From Lysobacter soli (GTDB lineage: Bacteria; Pseudomonadota; Gammaproteobacteria; Xanthomonadales; Xanthomonadaceae), in the NCBI RefSeq assembly GCF_003382285.1, contig NZ_QTJR01000001.1, forward strand, positions 620,001 through 684,000: a DNA stretch of 64,000 bases. Direction: 5' to 3'. The notes beneath the pieces were generated by a model. It was not told the DNA's origin. It saw only the letters and a list, made by a program, of their open reading frames with translations, and ran no database searches. Shown here piece after piece: positions 1 through 8,841 of this stretch; position 1 is the first letter of the stretch, and each line of letters begins with the position of its first letter. The translations under genes were made by a program, and so were the position numbers.

Positions 1-1
1 C

Positions 2-1798
2 TCCGTCACCGCCGCGATCGCCGGCTGCTCCAAGCCCGCCCCCGACACCGCCGCGACCGACAAGCCCGCCGCTGCACAAACCGCGCAGAGCGCGCAGGCC
101 CGCGCCGACCAGCTCAACAAGCTCTACGTCGAGTTCTGGGACGCGTACCTCAAGCGCAACCCGGTGCTGGCGACCTTCACCGGCGACACGCGCTACAACG
201 CCGAACTGCCGGACTTTGGTTCGCAGCAGTATCGCGATGAATCCAAGAAGTTCCTGCAGGACTGGCTGGCGAAGGTCGAAGGCGTCGGTTCGGAAGGCCT
301 CACCGGCCAGGACCTGCTGAACTACGAGATCTTCACCAAGGACGCGAAGGACCAGATCGACTCCTTCCAGTTCCCCGCATGGATGACGCCCGTCAACCAG
401 ATGGACAGCACCGCCAGCCTGGCCGTGCAGTTCGGTTCGGGCGGCGGCGCGCAGCCGTTCAAGACCGTGCAGGACTACGACAACTGGCTCGCCCGTGGCG
501 CGCGCATTCCGGTGCTGTTCGACACCGAGATCGCCAACATGAAGCAGGGCATCGCCGCCGGCGTCGTGCAGCCGAAGGTGCTGATGGAGAAGGTCGTCCC
601 GCAGCTGGATGCGCTGATCAAGGACAAGCCGGAAGACACGCTCTTCTGGGGCCCGATCACCAACATGCCCAAGGAATTCAGCGACGCCGACAGGACGCGC
701 CTGACGGACGCCTACCGCAAGATGATCGCCGAGCAGCTGATGCCGGCGTACAAGAAGCTGCGCGCGTTCGTGAACGACGAATACCTGCCCAAGACGCGCG
801 ACACCTTCGGCCTGGACAAGCTGCCGGGCGGCCAGGCGTGGTACGCCTTCAACGCCAAGCAGAGCACCACCACCGACCTCACGCCGGCGCAGATCCACCA
901 GATCGGCCTGGACGAAGTCGCGCGCATCCACGGCGAGATGCAGAAGGTGATGACGGAAGTGGGCTTCAAGGGCTCGCTGCAGGACTTCTTCAAGTACGTG
1001 CAGACGGACAAGAAGTTCGAGTTCAAGAGCCAGGACGAGCTGCTGAAGTACTACCGCGGCCTGGAAGCGAAGATCAACGAGAAGGTGCCGACGCAGTTCT
1101 CGGTGATCCCGAAGTCGCCGTTCGAGATCCGTCCGGTCGAGCCGTTCCGCGAGAAGTCGGCGGCCGGCGGCCAGTACTACCCGCCGAGCGAGGACGGCAC
1201 GCGTCCGGGCATCTTCTACGTCAACACCTACGACCTGCCCTCGCGCAAGATCTGGGACGCCGAAGACCTGTACCTGCATGAGGCGATCCCGGGCCACCAC
1301 TTCCAGATCGCCACGCAGATCGAGCTGAAGGACATGCCGGCGTTCCGTCGCTGGAGCATCCAGAGCGCGTTCGCCGAAGGCTGGGGCCTGTACGCCGAAT
1401 CGCTGGGCAAGGACCTGGGCGTTTACACGGACCCATACTCGTACTTCGGTTACCTGCAGAACGAGCTGTGGCGTGCGATCCGCCTGGTCACCGACACCGG
1501 CCTGCACAGCAAGGGCTGGACGCGCGACCAGGTCATTTCGTACATGAAGGAGAACTCCGCGGTCAGCGACACCACCGCCATCGCCGAAGCCGAGCGTTAC
1601 ATCGCCTGGCCGGGCCAGGCGCTGGCGTACAAGATCGGCGAGCTCAAGATCAAGGAACTGCGCGCGAAGGCCGAGAAGGAACTGGGCGCCAAGTTCGACG
1701 TCCGCGAGTTCCACAACGAAGTGCTCAAGGATGGCGCCGTGCCGCTGGCCGTGCTGGAGCAGAAGATCGATCGCTGGATCGCGAGCAAGAAGGGCTGA
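2..1798 (+). CDS. DUF885 family zinc metallopeptidase lipoprotein, 5' partial
   Basis: The reading frame is open from the first bases of the window, so the start lies outside it. The first residues end in IAGC, a lipobox, followed by a Pro/Ala/Asp-rich linker. This points to an exported lipoprotein, probably anchored to the outer membrane. The HEAIPGHH motif at 1277-1300 is the zinc-binding signature of the DUF885 family, an M2/M3-like peptidase group, and the downstream FAEGWGLYAE segment supplies the expected glutamate. Members are periplasmic or secreted metallopeptidases of poorly defined substrate. About 598 codons are present, close to full length. A strong terminator follows. The family call is firm; the substrate is unknown. 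Confidence 0.93.
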   Translation, partial: SVTAAIAGCSKPAPDTAATDKPAAAQTAQSAQARADQLNKLYVEFWDAYLKRNPVLATFTGDTRYNAELPDFGSQQYRDESKKFLQDWLAKVEGVGSEGLTGQDLLNYEIFTKDAKDQIDSFQFPAWMTPVNQMDSTASLAVQFGSGGGAQPFKTVQDYDNWLARGARIPVLFDTEIANMKQGIAAGVVQPKVLMEKVVPQLDALIKDKPEDTLFWGPITNMPKEFSDADRTRLTDAYRKMIAEQLMPAYKKLRAFVNDEYLPKTRDTFGLDKLPGGQAWYAFNAKQSTTTDLTPAQIHQIGLDEVARIHGEMQKVMTEVGFKGSLQDFFKYVQTDKKFEFKSQDELLKYYRGLEAKINEKVPTQFSVIPKSPFEIRPVEPFREKSAAGGQYYPPSEDGTRPGIFYVNTYDLPSRKIWDAEDLYLHEAIPGHHFQIATQIELKDMPAFRRWSIQSAFAEGWGLYAESLGKDLGVYTDPYSYFGYLQNELWRAIRLVTDTGLHSKGWTRDQVISYMKENSAVSDTTAIAEAERYIAWPGQALAYKIGELKIKELRAKAEKELGAKFDVREFHNEVLKDGAVPLAVLEQKIDRWIASKKG

Positions 1799-1840
1799 TT
1801 TCCGGCCTATCGCGAGTTCGATTATCGCGAGTACCAAACT

Positions 1841-1876
1841 GGAAAGGCCGGGCCCTCGGGTCCGGCCTTTCCGTTT
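1841..1876 (+). terminator. Rho-independent terminator after the DUF885 gene
   Basis: An 11-bp perfect stem (GGAAAGGCCGG at 1841-1851 pairing with CCGGCCTTTCC at 1862-1872) encloses a 10-nt loop and is followed by GTTTG. Confidence 0.75.
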
Positions 1877-1960
1877 GTGCTTGTGGGTGGACTCTGCGTG
1901 CGGGGTAGGCACGCGCACATGACCCGTTGACAAGCGCGAAGCGAGCTTCTTTTGCTCGGC

Positions 1961-1980
1961 ATTCCCGCGCAGGCGGGAAT
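1961..1980. repeat. REP-like short palindrome
   Basis: ATTCCCGC and GCGGGAAT flank a four-base loop GCAG. Palindromes of this form (ATTCCCGC...GCGGGAAT) are widespread intergenic elements in xanthomonads and other proteobacteria. Only one copy is seen in this window. Confidence 0.55.
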
Positions 1981-2268
1981 CCCGTGGCTTGCTTGTTCGA
2001 TATGCCAGCACGCCTTACAGCGTCATGTTCCGCGCATGCCGGCTTGCCACGGAGCGCCGTCATTAACGGCCTGGACGAGCGTGGTCGCACGAGCGACAGC
2101 GACGGGCGCTCATCACTTAGAGCGAGCGAGGCCCCGCGCGCGGCCGGGCCGCCACGTCGAATTGCATATGCATGCCGCCCGGTCCATCGCCGCATCCCGC
2201 CATCGTTCCATCGCTGGCAGCAGTTCGCCGCGGACCTGAACGAGCGGGACGCAGAACCGCGGCCCGGG

Positions 2269-2296
2269 TTGTGAACCCGCCCTCGCCCCTTATATT
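2269..2296 (+). promoter_or_regulatory. Candidate sigma70-type promoter for the L,D-transpeptidase gene
   Basis: TTGTGA at 2269-2274 and TATATT at 2291-2296 are separated by 16 bp, about 80 bp ahead of the start codon, in an otherwise very GC-rich region. This is a pattern match only. Confidence 0.3.
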
Positions 2297-2375
2297 TCGA
2301 CATTCCTGCGCCTGGGCGGCTGATGCTCCGGGTGCCCCGCCGGACGACGCGCCGGCCTCGCACCCGTGATCTGCC

Positions 2376-3149
2376 ATGCCCGTCCTGCCGCGCCTTCTCG
2401 CCGTTACCGCCGTCCTGTTGTCTGCGCCTTTCGCCGCGGGGGCTGGCCGCCATGCGTCATCCGAAACGACCATCGCATCGGCACCGACGGTGCAACCCGG
2501 CGTTCAGCCTGGAGGCGTGTGGCTCTCGCGGCTGGCGCCGGCGGCAAATCCGAAAGTGCTCGAGCTCGCCGTCTCGGCAATGCAGTGCGCACAGGCGAGC
2601 GGCATCGGCGCGGACGCGCGCCGCCTCGCCGTCATCGATTACAGCCGTCCGTCGCTGAAGCCGCGGCTATGGGTGTTCGACCTTGCGGCCGGCCGCCTGC
2701 TCTACGAGGAAGTCGTTGCGCACGGCCAGGGTTCCGGCGAGAACATGGCGACGCGTTTCTCCAATCTCGACGGCAGCCACCAGTCGAGCCTCGGCCTGTT
2801 TGTCACGGCCGATACCTATACCGGCAAGAACGGCTATTCGCTGCGCATGCGCGGGCTGGAGCCAGGTGTGAACGATGCGGCGATGGCGCGCGCGATCGTC
2901 ATGCATGGCGCGCCGTATGTCGATCCGACTCAAGGCCAGCGCATGGGACGACTGGGCCGCAGTTGGGGATGTCCCGCGGTGCGCAGCGCGGTTGCGAAGC
3001 CGATGATCGATCTGTTGAAGGACGGCCAGTTCGTCTTTTCGTACTACCCCGACCAAGCCTGGCTCACGCGCTCGGCGTTGCTCAAGTGCCCCGCGGCGCG
3101 CAAGACGCTTGCACGCAGCCTCGGGACGGCGGTGTCCACGTCGGGATGA
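2376..3149 (+). CDS. Murein L,D-transpeptidase catalytic domain protein (YkuD_2 type)
   Basis: The 257-residue exported protein has a signal peptide (residues 1-22, ending AGA). The rest matches the YkuD_2 murein L,D-transpeptidase family: a conserved VIDYSRPS strand, VMHG (His) around residue 179, and RSWGCPAV near residue 205, which carries the catalytic cysteine. Such enzymes act in the periplasm on peptidoglycan stem peptides, forming 3-3 cross-links or attaching or cleaving linked proteins. The start is the ATG directly before the signal peptide. The gene stands alone, with a convergent gene downstream. A second L,D-transpeptidase of a different subfamily lies 4 kb away. Confidence 0.9.
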   Translation: MPVLPRLLAVTAVLLSAPFAAGAGRHASSETTIASAPTVQPGVQPGGVWLSRLAPAANPKVLELAVSAMQCAQASGIGADARRLAVIDYSRPSLKPRLWVFDLAAGRLLYEEVVAHGQGSGENMATRFSNLDGSHQSSLGLFVTADTYTGKNGYSLRMRGLEPGVNDAAMARAIVMHGAPYVDPTQGQRMGRLGRSWGCPAVRSAVAKPMIDLLKDGQFVFSYYPDQAWLTRSALLKCPAARKTLARSLGTAVSTSG

Positions 3150-3288
3150 CCGCGCCATCGATGTAATCGACACAAAGTGATCGCCTCGCGGCCTCGGCTC
3201 ACGGCACGCTGCCAGGCACGCCGGCACGAGGCAACCGTGGCGTGAACCCGCTTGCTCGCGAATTCCGCAAACGCGAGCGTTTACCCGA

Positions 3289-6276
3289 TCACGTCGCCGA
3301 GCGCAGACGCTGCCGGTTGGACATCCACGCCGGGTCCTTCGGGTTGTGCAGCGTGGCACTCCACTGGCGACTGGCCTGATCCCACAACTGCATGAACGCC
3401 TGATCCAGGCGCATACCGGATCGCGCGGCCGCCTCACAGTGACCGCAAGCTTCGCGCGGAGCGCCATTGCGCAGCGCGGCCTGCGCAAGCAACCAACGCG
3501 CACGGACGTCGTCGCCTGCCAGTGCCTCGAGCTGCTGACACAGCCGCGGCTCGACAGTGCCCGACGACTGGCCCAACCGCGCCTGCAGTACGCAACGCGC
3601 CGCTGCCATCGCGAAGACAGGATGATCGAGCAGTCCCGCCGCCATCGTCTCGGCACCGGCGTACTCTCCCACCGCCTGCGTCGTTGAGGCGCCGGCAGCG
3701 CGATCAAGCAGGAGTTCGGCGACCTCGATCTGGAGGTGTGGCGCATCGCCGCGTTCGACCATCGGCATCAGTCCCGCGATCGCCTCGGACAACACGGCGT
3801 GCCGCACGCTACCGCTGGATTGCGCGGCGCGACGATGCAGGAGCCGTGCGCGCGCGAGCGCCACATGCGCGTCATTCGGCAACAGGTCGTCCAGGCGCTT
3901 CAGAATGGCCTCGCCTTCGTCGAAGCGGGAACGCGCCGCGTCGCCGCGCAAATGCGCAGTCTCCAATGCCAGCAGTTCGAGCCAGCTCAGCAGCAGCTCA
4001 GGCGAGGCGTCCGGCCCGGTCAGCAGGTCGCGATGGTTGTCGCGGAAAGCGCGCAGGTGCAGCGTGCGTGTTGCGCCTTCGGCGAGTTCCGCGTGTGCGA
4101 GTTCGTTCTCGGCCTTTGCCGCGACCCATGCGACGCGCTCCTGCGCAGTTGCGCTCTCGGCGCCTGCGGCGAGCACGGCGTCGGCCTCCATTCGCAGACG
4201 GGACGCTTCGGTGCCCGACAACAGGCTCGCCTGCGCCTGGAGCGCCTGCTGGAGCTTCCAGGCCGCCGGCGACGCCGGGGCGCGCAAGCTTCGCGCGGCA
4301 TCGCGCAGGACCTGCACGGCTTCGCCCATGCGCTGCGCCCGTCCGACCAGGTGCTCGTCCGTCGCGGCGACGGCGCGCTCGAACAAAGCGTCGCCGAGGG
4401 TCTCGGTGCGAAGCGGATCGACACGGCCGCCTTCCACCGTCGCACGTTGCAGTGCGGCGACAGCGAGATCCAGCGTCGCGCGTTGCGCAGCGCCGCGCTC
4501 ACCGGAGGCCTGGAGCAAACGGCAGCTTCCGGTGCGGTACCAGAGTTCGGCCCGGGACGGATCGCGTTCGAGCAGGCGGTCGATGGCGTCCGCCGCCTTG
4601 GCGTACGCCTTCGGACTGCCATCGGCACGCGCGACGTGCCACCAGCACAACGCGGCGAGCATCCACACGTCATCCTGCGGATGCGCGGACTGCATCGCGA
4701 CTTCCAGATGCTTAAGTGCAGCGAGATGGTCGCCTGCTTCGACAAGCCTGCGCGCTTCGCCGACGGGATCGTGCTGTGGGGCGGTCGGCCGTTGCGTCAC
4801 CGTGGGCTGTGCGTACGGTTTCGTTACAGCGGGCGCCACATCCGAAACGCCGGCAACAGGCACTCGTGCGACATTCGAGAAGAACTCGGCAGGATCGAGC
4901 ACCGTCGTGCCACTGGACCTGGTCGTTTCCGCTCGCTGCGGCGACGCCAGCTTCGCGTCCTTTTCCAGAGGCCGCGCCGACGCGGGAGCCGTCGTCGCCG
5001 ACGCGACTCGCGCATCACTCACGGTGCCCTGCTCGGCCATCTTTGCCACGGCTGGTGCCATCGCTTCCGGCGAGGCCATTGCCGGTGCCGGCGCCGTGTC
5101 GCGCAAGCCGGGCGTATTGCGGGAGACGTGCCTGTCGAAGGATGCATCGTTCTGACGGGCGGCTTCGGCAGGCGGTTCCGCGACGACGGCAAAGACCAGT
5201 GGCAGCACGGCGTGGGGCAGCACGGATGCGTGCGCGTCTTCCACGTTCATGGTCGCCGGCCGGGTTGTCATGGGAGCGATGAGCGCCGCGGGGTCGGCCA
5301 CGGCCTCCCCTGCTCGTGACGGCACCTGCGCATCGAACGAATGCGCTTCGAATCCGGGCACGAACAGCAGTCCATCACCGACGTGCGCATCCACTTCATA
5401 GCGGTGAGCGAAGCCGCGCTCCGTCGTGACGGGCGCCTCCCAGGGACCACGATGCGACTCATGCGTAGGCGCGTAGATCTCGCGCGCGGAGAACATGCGC
5501 ACGCGCGCCTTCTCGGCCTCGCGCGACGTTGGGGCCGGCATCGAGGGACGCGGCCCGGTCAATTCAGCTCGTTGCGTGTTCATCTTCCTGACCCTCCGAG
5601 GGCGCATGCGTCGTCTTGCAATCAAAAGCAGCAGCACGGTCGCGGGCATCACCGCCAACCATCGCCACACCTGCTGGTTGTTCTCCTGGAACGCGTCGGC
5701 TTCATCACGCGGATCCGCGACGGCGGGGGCGCCGACGGGATGAAGCGCGGTGTTACGAATTTCGGTACCCGCCGCAGCGGGCACCGCCATTTCCGATGGC
5801 GGCGCCACCGCATCGGGCGCAACTTCAGTCAAAACGCTGCCGCCCACGATCTCTGGCGACAGCTCGCGATTGCCTCGCGTCAGCGCAGAAGTTTCGGAAT
5901 CAACGTCGCTCGCGGAACGTTGCACCGTCTCTTCGCGCCCGCGCCCCGCACCCACTCGTGGAACCGCGTGGCGACGCGAAGCCCCGATCGAAGCCCGAGG
6001 CGCCGCGCGATGTGAAGCGCCCGGGTCGCGCGACGCAGTTGCCCGCGTGCGCAGTACGTCGTTGCGGTCCGCGCCCGCCGCCATGGCGCCACTCGGCAAT
6101 TCCGAACCACCATGCGCCGCATCTGGAACCGGCTGCGGCGCATCCTTGTTGGAAACCGCGGAAAGCGGCCAGCGCGCGCAGGCGGCGAGCAGCAGCACGG
6201 TCGCCGCGCCGAATCGCCAGCGCACCGCCCGCATGCGCTCGGCGTGCGTCGTGCGCCTTTCGCCGATCCGGTCCAT
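3289..6276 (-). CDS. Large single-pass membrane protein with C-terminal helical (TPR-like) repeats, FimV-like topology
   Basis: I do not recognise a named family for this 995-residue protein. Residues about 20-35 are hydrophobic and end in LLLAACA, either a signal anchor or a lipobox-like site; a start at Met15 is also possible. A Pro/Ala/Arg-rich low-complexity stretch follows, then one strong transmembrane helix at about 203-220 trailed by many arginines (RRRMRPRRVRK), which places the remainder in the cytoplasm. From about residue 500 the sequence is Ala/Leu/Glu-rich with TPR-like helical pairs, for example a segment beginning EARRLVEAGDHLAALKHLE. The order of periplasmic linker, one membrane helix and cytoplasmic TPRs resembles FimV/TspA, but no LysM domain is visible. 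It lies 27 bp downstream of an FkbM methyltransferase gene on the same strand, probably in one operon. Confidence 0.8.
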   Translation of the reverse strand: MDRIGERRTTHAERMRAVRWRFGAATVLLLAACARWPLSAVSNKDAPQPVPDAAHGGSELPSGAMAAGADRNDVLRTRATASRDPGASHRAAPRASIGASRRHAVPRVGAGRGREETVQRSASDVDSETSALTRGNRELSPEIVGGSVLTEVAPDAVAPPSEMAVPAAAGTEIRNTALHPVGAPAVADPRDEADAFQENNQQVWRWLAVMPATVLLLLIARRRMRPRRVRKMNTQRAELTGPRPSMPAPTSREAEKARVRMFSAREIYAPTHESHRGPWEAPVTTERGFAHRYEVDAHVGDGLLFVPGFEAHSFDAQVPSRAGEAVADPAALIAPMTTRPATMNVEDAHASVLPHAVLPLVFAVVAEPPAEAARQNDASFDRHVSRNTPGLRDTAPAPAMASPEAMAPAVAKMAEQGTVSDARVASATTAPASARPLEKDAKLASPQRAETTRSSGTTVLDPAEFFSNVARVPVAGVSDVAPAVTKPYAQPTVTQRPTAPQHDPVGEARRLVEAGDHLAALKHLEVAMQSAHPQDDVWMLAALCWWHVARADGSPKAYAKAADAIDRLLERDPSRAELWYRTGSCRLLQASGERGAAQRATLDLAVAALQRATVEGGRVDPLRTETLGDALFERAVAATDEHLVGRAQRMGEAVQVLRDAARSLRAPASPAAWKLQQALQAQASLLSGTEASRLRMEADAVLAAGAESATAQERVAWVAAKAENELAHAELAEGATRTLHLRAFRDNHRDLLTGPDASPELLLSWLELLALETAHLRGDAARSRFDEGEAILKRLDDLLPNDAHVALARARLLHRRAAQSSGSVRHAVLSEAIAGLMPMVERGDAPHLQIEVAELLLDRAAGASTTQAVGEYAGAETMAAGLLDHPVFAMAAARCVLQARLGQSSGTVEPRLCQQLEALAGDDVRARWLLAQAALRNGAPREACGHCEAAARSGMRLDQAFMQLWDQASRQWSATLHNPKDPAWMSNRQRLRSAT

Positions 6277-6303
6277 GATCGCCGCCGCCCCGATGTCGCC
6301 CGA

Positions 6304-7062
6304 TCAGAGTTCGATCAGGCGCTCGAAGGCGACTCCACCTTCCTGCGGCGTCGCGATCACGTTCTGGTACACGCGGCCCGGGAAGATGTTGACGGTGTTG
6401 CCGACCTGGTTGTTGCGCGAATACAGGTACGGCAGGTGCGACCACACGCGATAGCCGAGGTCCTTCACCCGACGGACCTCCTCTTCGGCGAGATCCTGCT
6501 CGCCCATGCGGAAGTACAGGTTGGGACGCAGGCGGCGGATCGTGCCGCCCGCGCCTTCCAGCACCGCGAGCAGTTCGCCGGAGTAGTTGATCTTGATCAG
6601 GTGCAGCGCGTCGAGGTCGAGCTCGTCGAGCGTGCGGACGGGCACGCGTTCCTTCCGCTCGGTTCCTTCGACATCGGACAGGATCGAGCCCAGTTCCGCC
6701 GTACCGCTGTTGCGGCCCAGCCACATCGGATGGGTGTGCACGTTCTGCAGGCCATTGAGCGCGACGTTCGCGCACAGCTGCTGCATCACCATGCGGCGCG
6801 GCTCGATGACGTGGACCTTTCCACGATCGCCCACGGCACGCGCGAACCACAGCGCGTGCGCGCCGTACTCGCTGCCGAACTCGAGCACGTGCTGGTCGTC
6901 GGCGACGATCTCGCTCAACTGGTCGAGCTCCTGCTCGATCCACTCGCCGTACTGCGCGAGCGAGCGCGATGCGGGGCAACGGCCGGGCACGGAATTCATG
7001 ACGCCGTAGCGCGTCTTCCACAATTGCGGGACCGCTTCGGCGGGACTGTGCAGGTTGTTCAT
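6304..7062 (-). CDS. FkbM family SAM-dependent methyltransferase
   Basis: I chose the ATG at 7062 (252 residues, beginning MNNLH) because a CGAGG ribosome-binding site lies 9-10 nt upstream; an upstream ATG at 7119 would add 19 residues. The protein has the Rossmann methyltransferase signature VLEFGSEYGAHALWFA (motif I) and the acidic VIEPRR strand. It also has the LIKINYSGELLAVLEGA segment typical of FkbM methyltransferases, where IK(I/V)D is usual; here the Asp is Asn. FkbM proteins O-methylate sugars or small metabolites. The neighbour is the large repeat protein, 27 bp downstream. The substrate is unknown, and the N for D change near the active region is worth noting. Confidence 0.88.
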   Translation of the reverse strand: MNNLHSPAEAVPQLWKTRYGVMNSVPGRCPASRSLAQYGEWIEQELDQLSEIVADDQHVLEFGSEYGAHALWFARAVGDRGKVHVIEPRRMVMQQLCANVALNGLQNVHTHPMWLGRNSGTAELGSILSDVEGTERKERVPVRTLDELDLDALHLIKINYSGELLAVLEGAGGTIRRLRPNLYFRMGEQDLAEEEVRRVKDLGYRVWSHLPYLYSRNNQVGNTVNIFPGRVYQNVIATPQEGGVAFERLIEL

Positions 7063-7235
7063 GGTGGTGCGCCTCGATGGAAAGCCACTGGATGGCAGGG
7101 CCCGCGAGCCCTGCGTCATGGGGTGGAATCTTGGCGGCCGGCGTCGCCCGGCAGAATGAGAACCGTCTGAAAAAACCTCATGCCCCGATGGCGGGAAACC
7201 TTCTCTTCAGGCTAGGCTCGACCCGTCTTTCGTGA

Positions 7236-8285
7236 ATGGATTCCGCCATGGCCCGTCTCCTGTTGGCACTGTCGCTGTCGTTGCTCTGCGGCACCGCGCT
7301 GTCCGCGGTTCCCGTCTGGGGCGCACGTCAATCGAGTCCGGCGAATACGCCGGTGACGCAGCTCAAGCCCGGCGAATGGATCTGGGGCGGCGACAACCGC
7401 GCAGGGCCCTTGGCCGTGGTGGTGAGCCTGACCGAGCAGCGCGCCGTCGTGTATCGCAACGGCCTGCCCATCGGCGTCACGACGGTCAGCACCGGCCGCA
7501 AAGGCTACGAGACGCCGACCGGCGTCTTCACGATCCTGCAGAAGGACAAGGACCACCGCTCCAGCGTCTACAACGCCGCGCCGATGCCCTACATGCAGCG
7601 GCTGACGTGGGACGGCGTGGCGCTGCACGCGGGCGGCCTGCCCGGCTATCCCGAATCGCACGGCTGCGTGCACCTTCCGTCGGAATTCGCACGCCTGCTG
7701 TTCGACGCATCGAACATGGGCATGGTCGTGGTGGTATCGCAGGAAGGACGCTCGCCGGAGGACGTCACGCATCCGGGCGCGCTCATTCCGATCAACCCGA
7801 ACACGGGCGCCGAAGCGGCCATTCCACCGCTGGAGGCCGGACAGAAATACCGCTGGCATCCCGAGCTTTCGACCGAAGGCCCAGTGTCGATCCTGCTCAG
7901 CGCCGCCGACGGCGAAGTCATCGTGTTCCGCAACGGCATCGAGATCGGCCGCTCGCGCGTGCTGATCCGCACGCCCGACCAGCCGCTCGGCACGCGCGCC
8001 TACATCGTCAAGGACGGCTTCATCGCCGGCGACAATCCGCTGCTGCCCGGCACGCGCATGCCGAACTGGAGCACCATCGGCATTCCGGGCAGCGGGCCGG
8101 ATGCGGGCCGCCTGCTCGGGCCGGAGACGATCGATCGCGTCGTGATCCCGCACGACTTCGTCGCCGCCGTGCTGCCGCTGCTCACGCCCGGCGTGGTGAT
8201 GCTGGTGACCGACGCGAACGTGCGACCGGAGACGACCGGCGGCGCGCCGGTGCAGGTGCTCGATTCCGATCCGCCGCAAAGCTGA
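7236..8285 (+). CDS. Secreted L,D-transpeptidase with YkuD domain
   Basis: The protein has 349 residues with a clear signal peptide (residues 1-24, ending ALSA). The YkuD domain covers about residues 58-170: a beta-rich VVVSLTEQRAVVYRNG strand, TPTGVF, ALHAGG with the catalytic-region histidine, and SHGCVHLP with the nucleophilic cysteine. It should act in the periplasm on peptidoglycan, making 3-3 cross-links or linking lipoproteins. The C-terminal 170 residues (for example VIVFRNGIEIGRSRV) contain a second YkuD-like strand pattern without the catalytic HGC motif, so they may be a degenerate repeat. Met1 or Met5 could be the start. The SnoaL-like gene begins 16 bp downstream, suggesting co-transcription. 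Confidence 0.9.
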   Translation: MDSAMARLLLALSLSLLCGTALSAVPVWGARQSSPANTPVTQLKPGEWIWGGDNRAGPLAVVVSLTEQRAVVYRNGLPIGVTTVSTGRKGYETPTGVFTILQKDKDHRSSVYNAAPMPYMQRLTWDGVALHAGGLPGYPESHGCVHLPSEFARLLFDASNMGMVVVVSQEGRSPEDVTHPGALIPINPNTGAEAAIPPLEAGQKYRWHPELSTEGPVSILLSAADGEVIVFRNGIEIGRSRVLIRTPDQPLGTRAYIVKDGFIAGDNPLLPGTRMPNWSTIGIPGSGPDAGRLLGPETIDRVVIPHDFVAAVLPLLTPGVVMLVTDANVRPETTGGAPVQVLDSDPPQS

Positions 8286-8301
8286 CACCTTCGGAGACCC
8301 C

Positions 8302-8736
8302 ATGAACCTCGCAAACGATGTCTTCCGCCAATTCCTCGATGGCTACCGCGACGCCGCGCTCGCGAAGGACGTCGAGGCCTTCGTGGCGCCGTACGCCGAC
8401 GACGTGCACGTGTTCGACATGTGGAACGACTGGTCGATGCAGGGCCTCGCGTCGTGGCGCCGCATGGCGCAGACGTGGTTCGGATCGCTTGGCGACGAAC
8501 GCGTGCAGGTCGAGTTCGACGACGTGGCTTCATTCGTCGCCGACGACATGGTGTGCGGGCATGCCACCGTGACCTACACGGCGCTCGCGATCGACGGAAG
8601 CAAACTGCGTTCGCTGTCGAACCGCATGACCGCCGTGCTGCAGCGACGCGACGGCGTCTGGAGAGTGGTGCACGAACACACGTCGGCGCCGATCGAGCAC
8701 ACGTCACTGAAGGCGATCCTGCAGCGACCGGCCTGA
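8302..8736 (+). CDS. SnoaL-like / NTF2-fold protein
   Basis: The 144-residue soluble protein fits the SnoaL/DUF4440 cone-shaped fold. It has an N-terminal helix (FRQFLDGYRDAALAKDVEAF), the PYADDVHVFDMW segment, alternating strands, and a closing DGVWRVVHEHTSAPI strand, which is highly characteristic of DUF4440/SnoaL_3 proteins. Such proteins bind small ligands or act as isomerases or hydrolases, so no specific role can be given. A GGAG ribosome-binding site sits 6-9 nt before the ATG. It follows the L,D-transpeptidase gene by 16 bp. Confidence 0.85.
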   Translation: MNLANDVFRQFLDGYRDAALAKDVEAFVAPYADDVHVFDMWNDWSMQGLASWRRMAQTWFGSLGDERVQVEFDDVASFVADDMVCGHATVTYTALAIDGSKLRSLSNRMTAVLQRRDGVWRVVHEHTSAPIEHTSLKAILQRPA

Positions 8737-8741
8737 CAGAA

Positions 8742-8777
8742 TCGGGCCTGAAGACTCGGGCCTGACGTCGGGCCTGA
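8742..8777. repeat. Triple short direct repeat TCGGGCCTGA
   Basis: Exact 10-mers occur at 8742-8751, 8756-8765 and 8768-8777, spaced 14 and 12 bp apart, just after the SnoaL-like gene and before the shared terminator. The origin is unknown; slipped replication is plausible. Confidence 0.6.
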
Positions 8778-8783
8778 AACGAC

Positions 8784-8809
8784 GAAGCCCCGGCACTGGC
8801 CGGGGCTTC
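8784..8809. terminator. Terminator hairpin between convergent genes
   Basis: GAAGCCCCGG (8784-8793) pairs with CCGGGGCTTC (8800-8809) around a 6-nt loop. It lies between the convergent SnoaL-like and rhlE genes and may serve both; no long T tract follows on either side. Confidence 0.6.
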
Positions 8810-8841
8810 GCTTCAATCGAACACGTTGACGAGGCAGGCGA

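Larger units (their letters stand above)
1799..2375. other. 577-bp gene-free stretch between the DUF885 gene and the L,D-transpeptidase gene
   Basis: It begins with a short direct repeat (TATCGCGAGT at 1808-1817 and 1823-1832), then a strong hairpin terminator and a REP-like palindrome. The middle (about 1985-2260) is GC-rich and carries only open frames that lack recognisable protein character, so I see no gene there. A TATATT element close to the next gene suggests a promoter. Confidence 0.7.

Noticed and set aside
1877-2280. Small coding genes in the 1799-2375 gap
   Set aside because: Frames open on both strands here overlap one another, have no ribosome-binding sites and show Arg/Pro/Ala-rich random composition.
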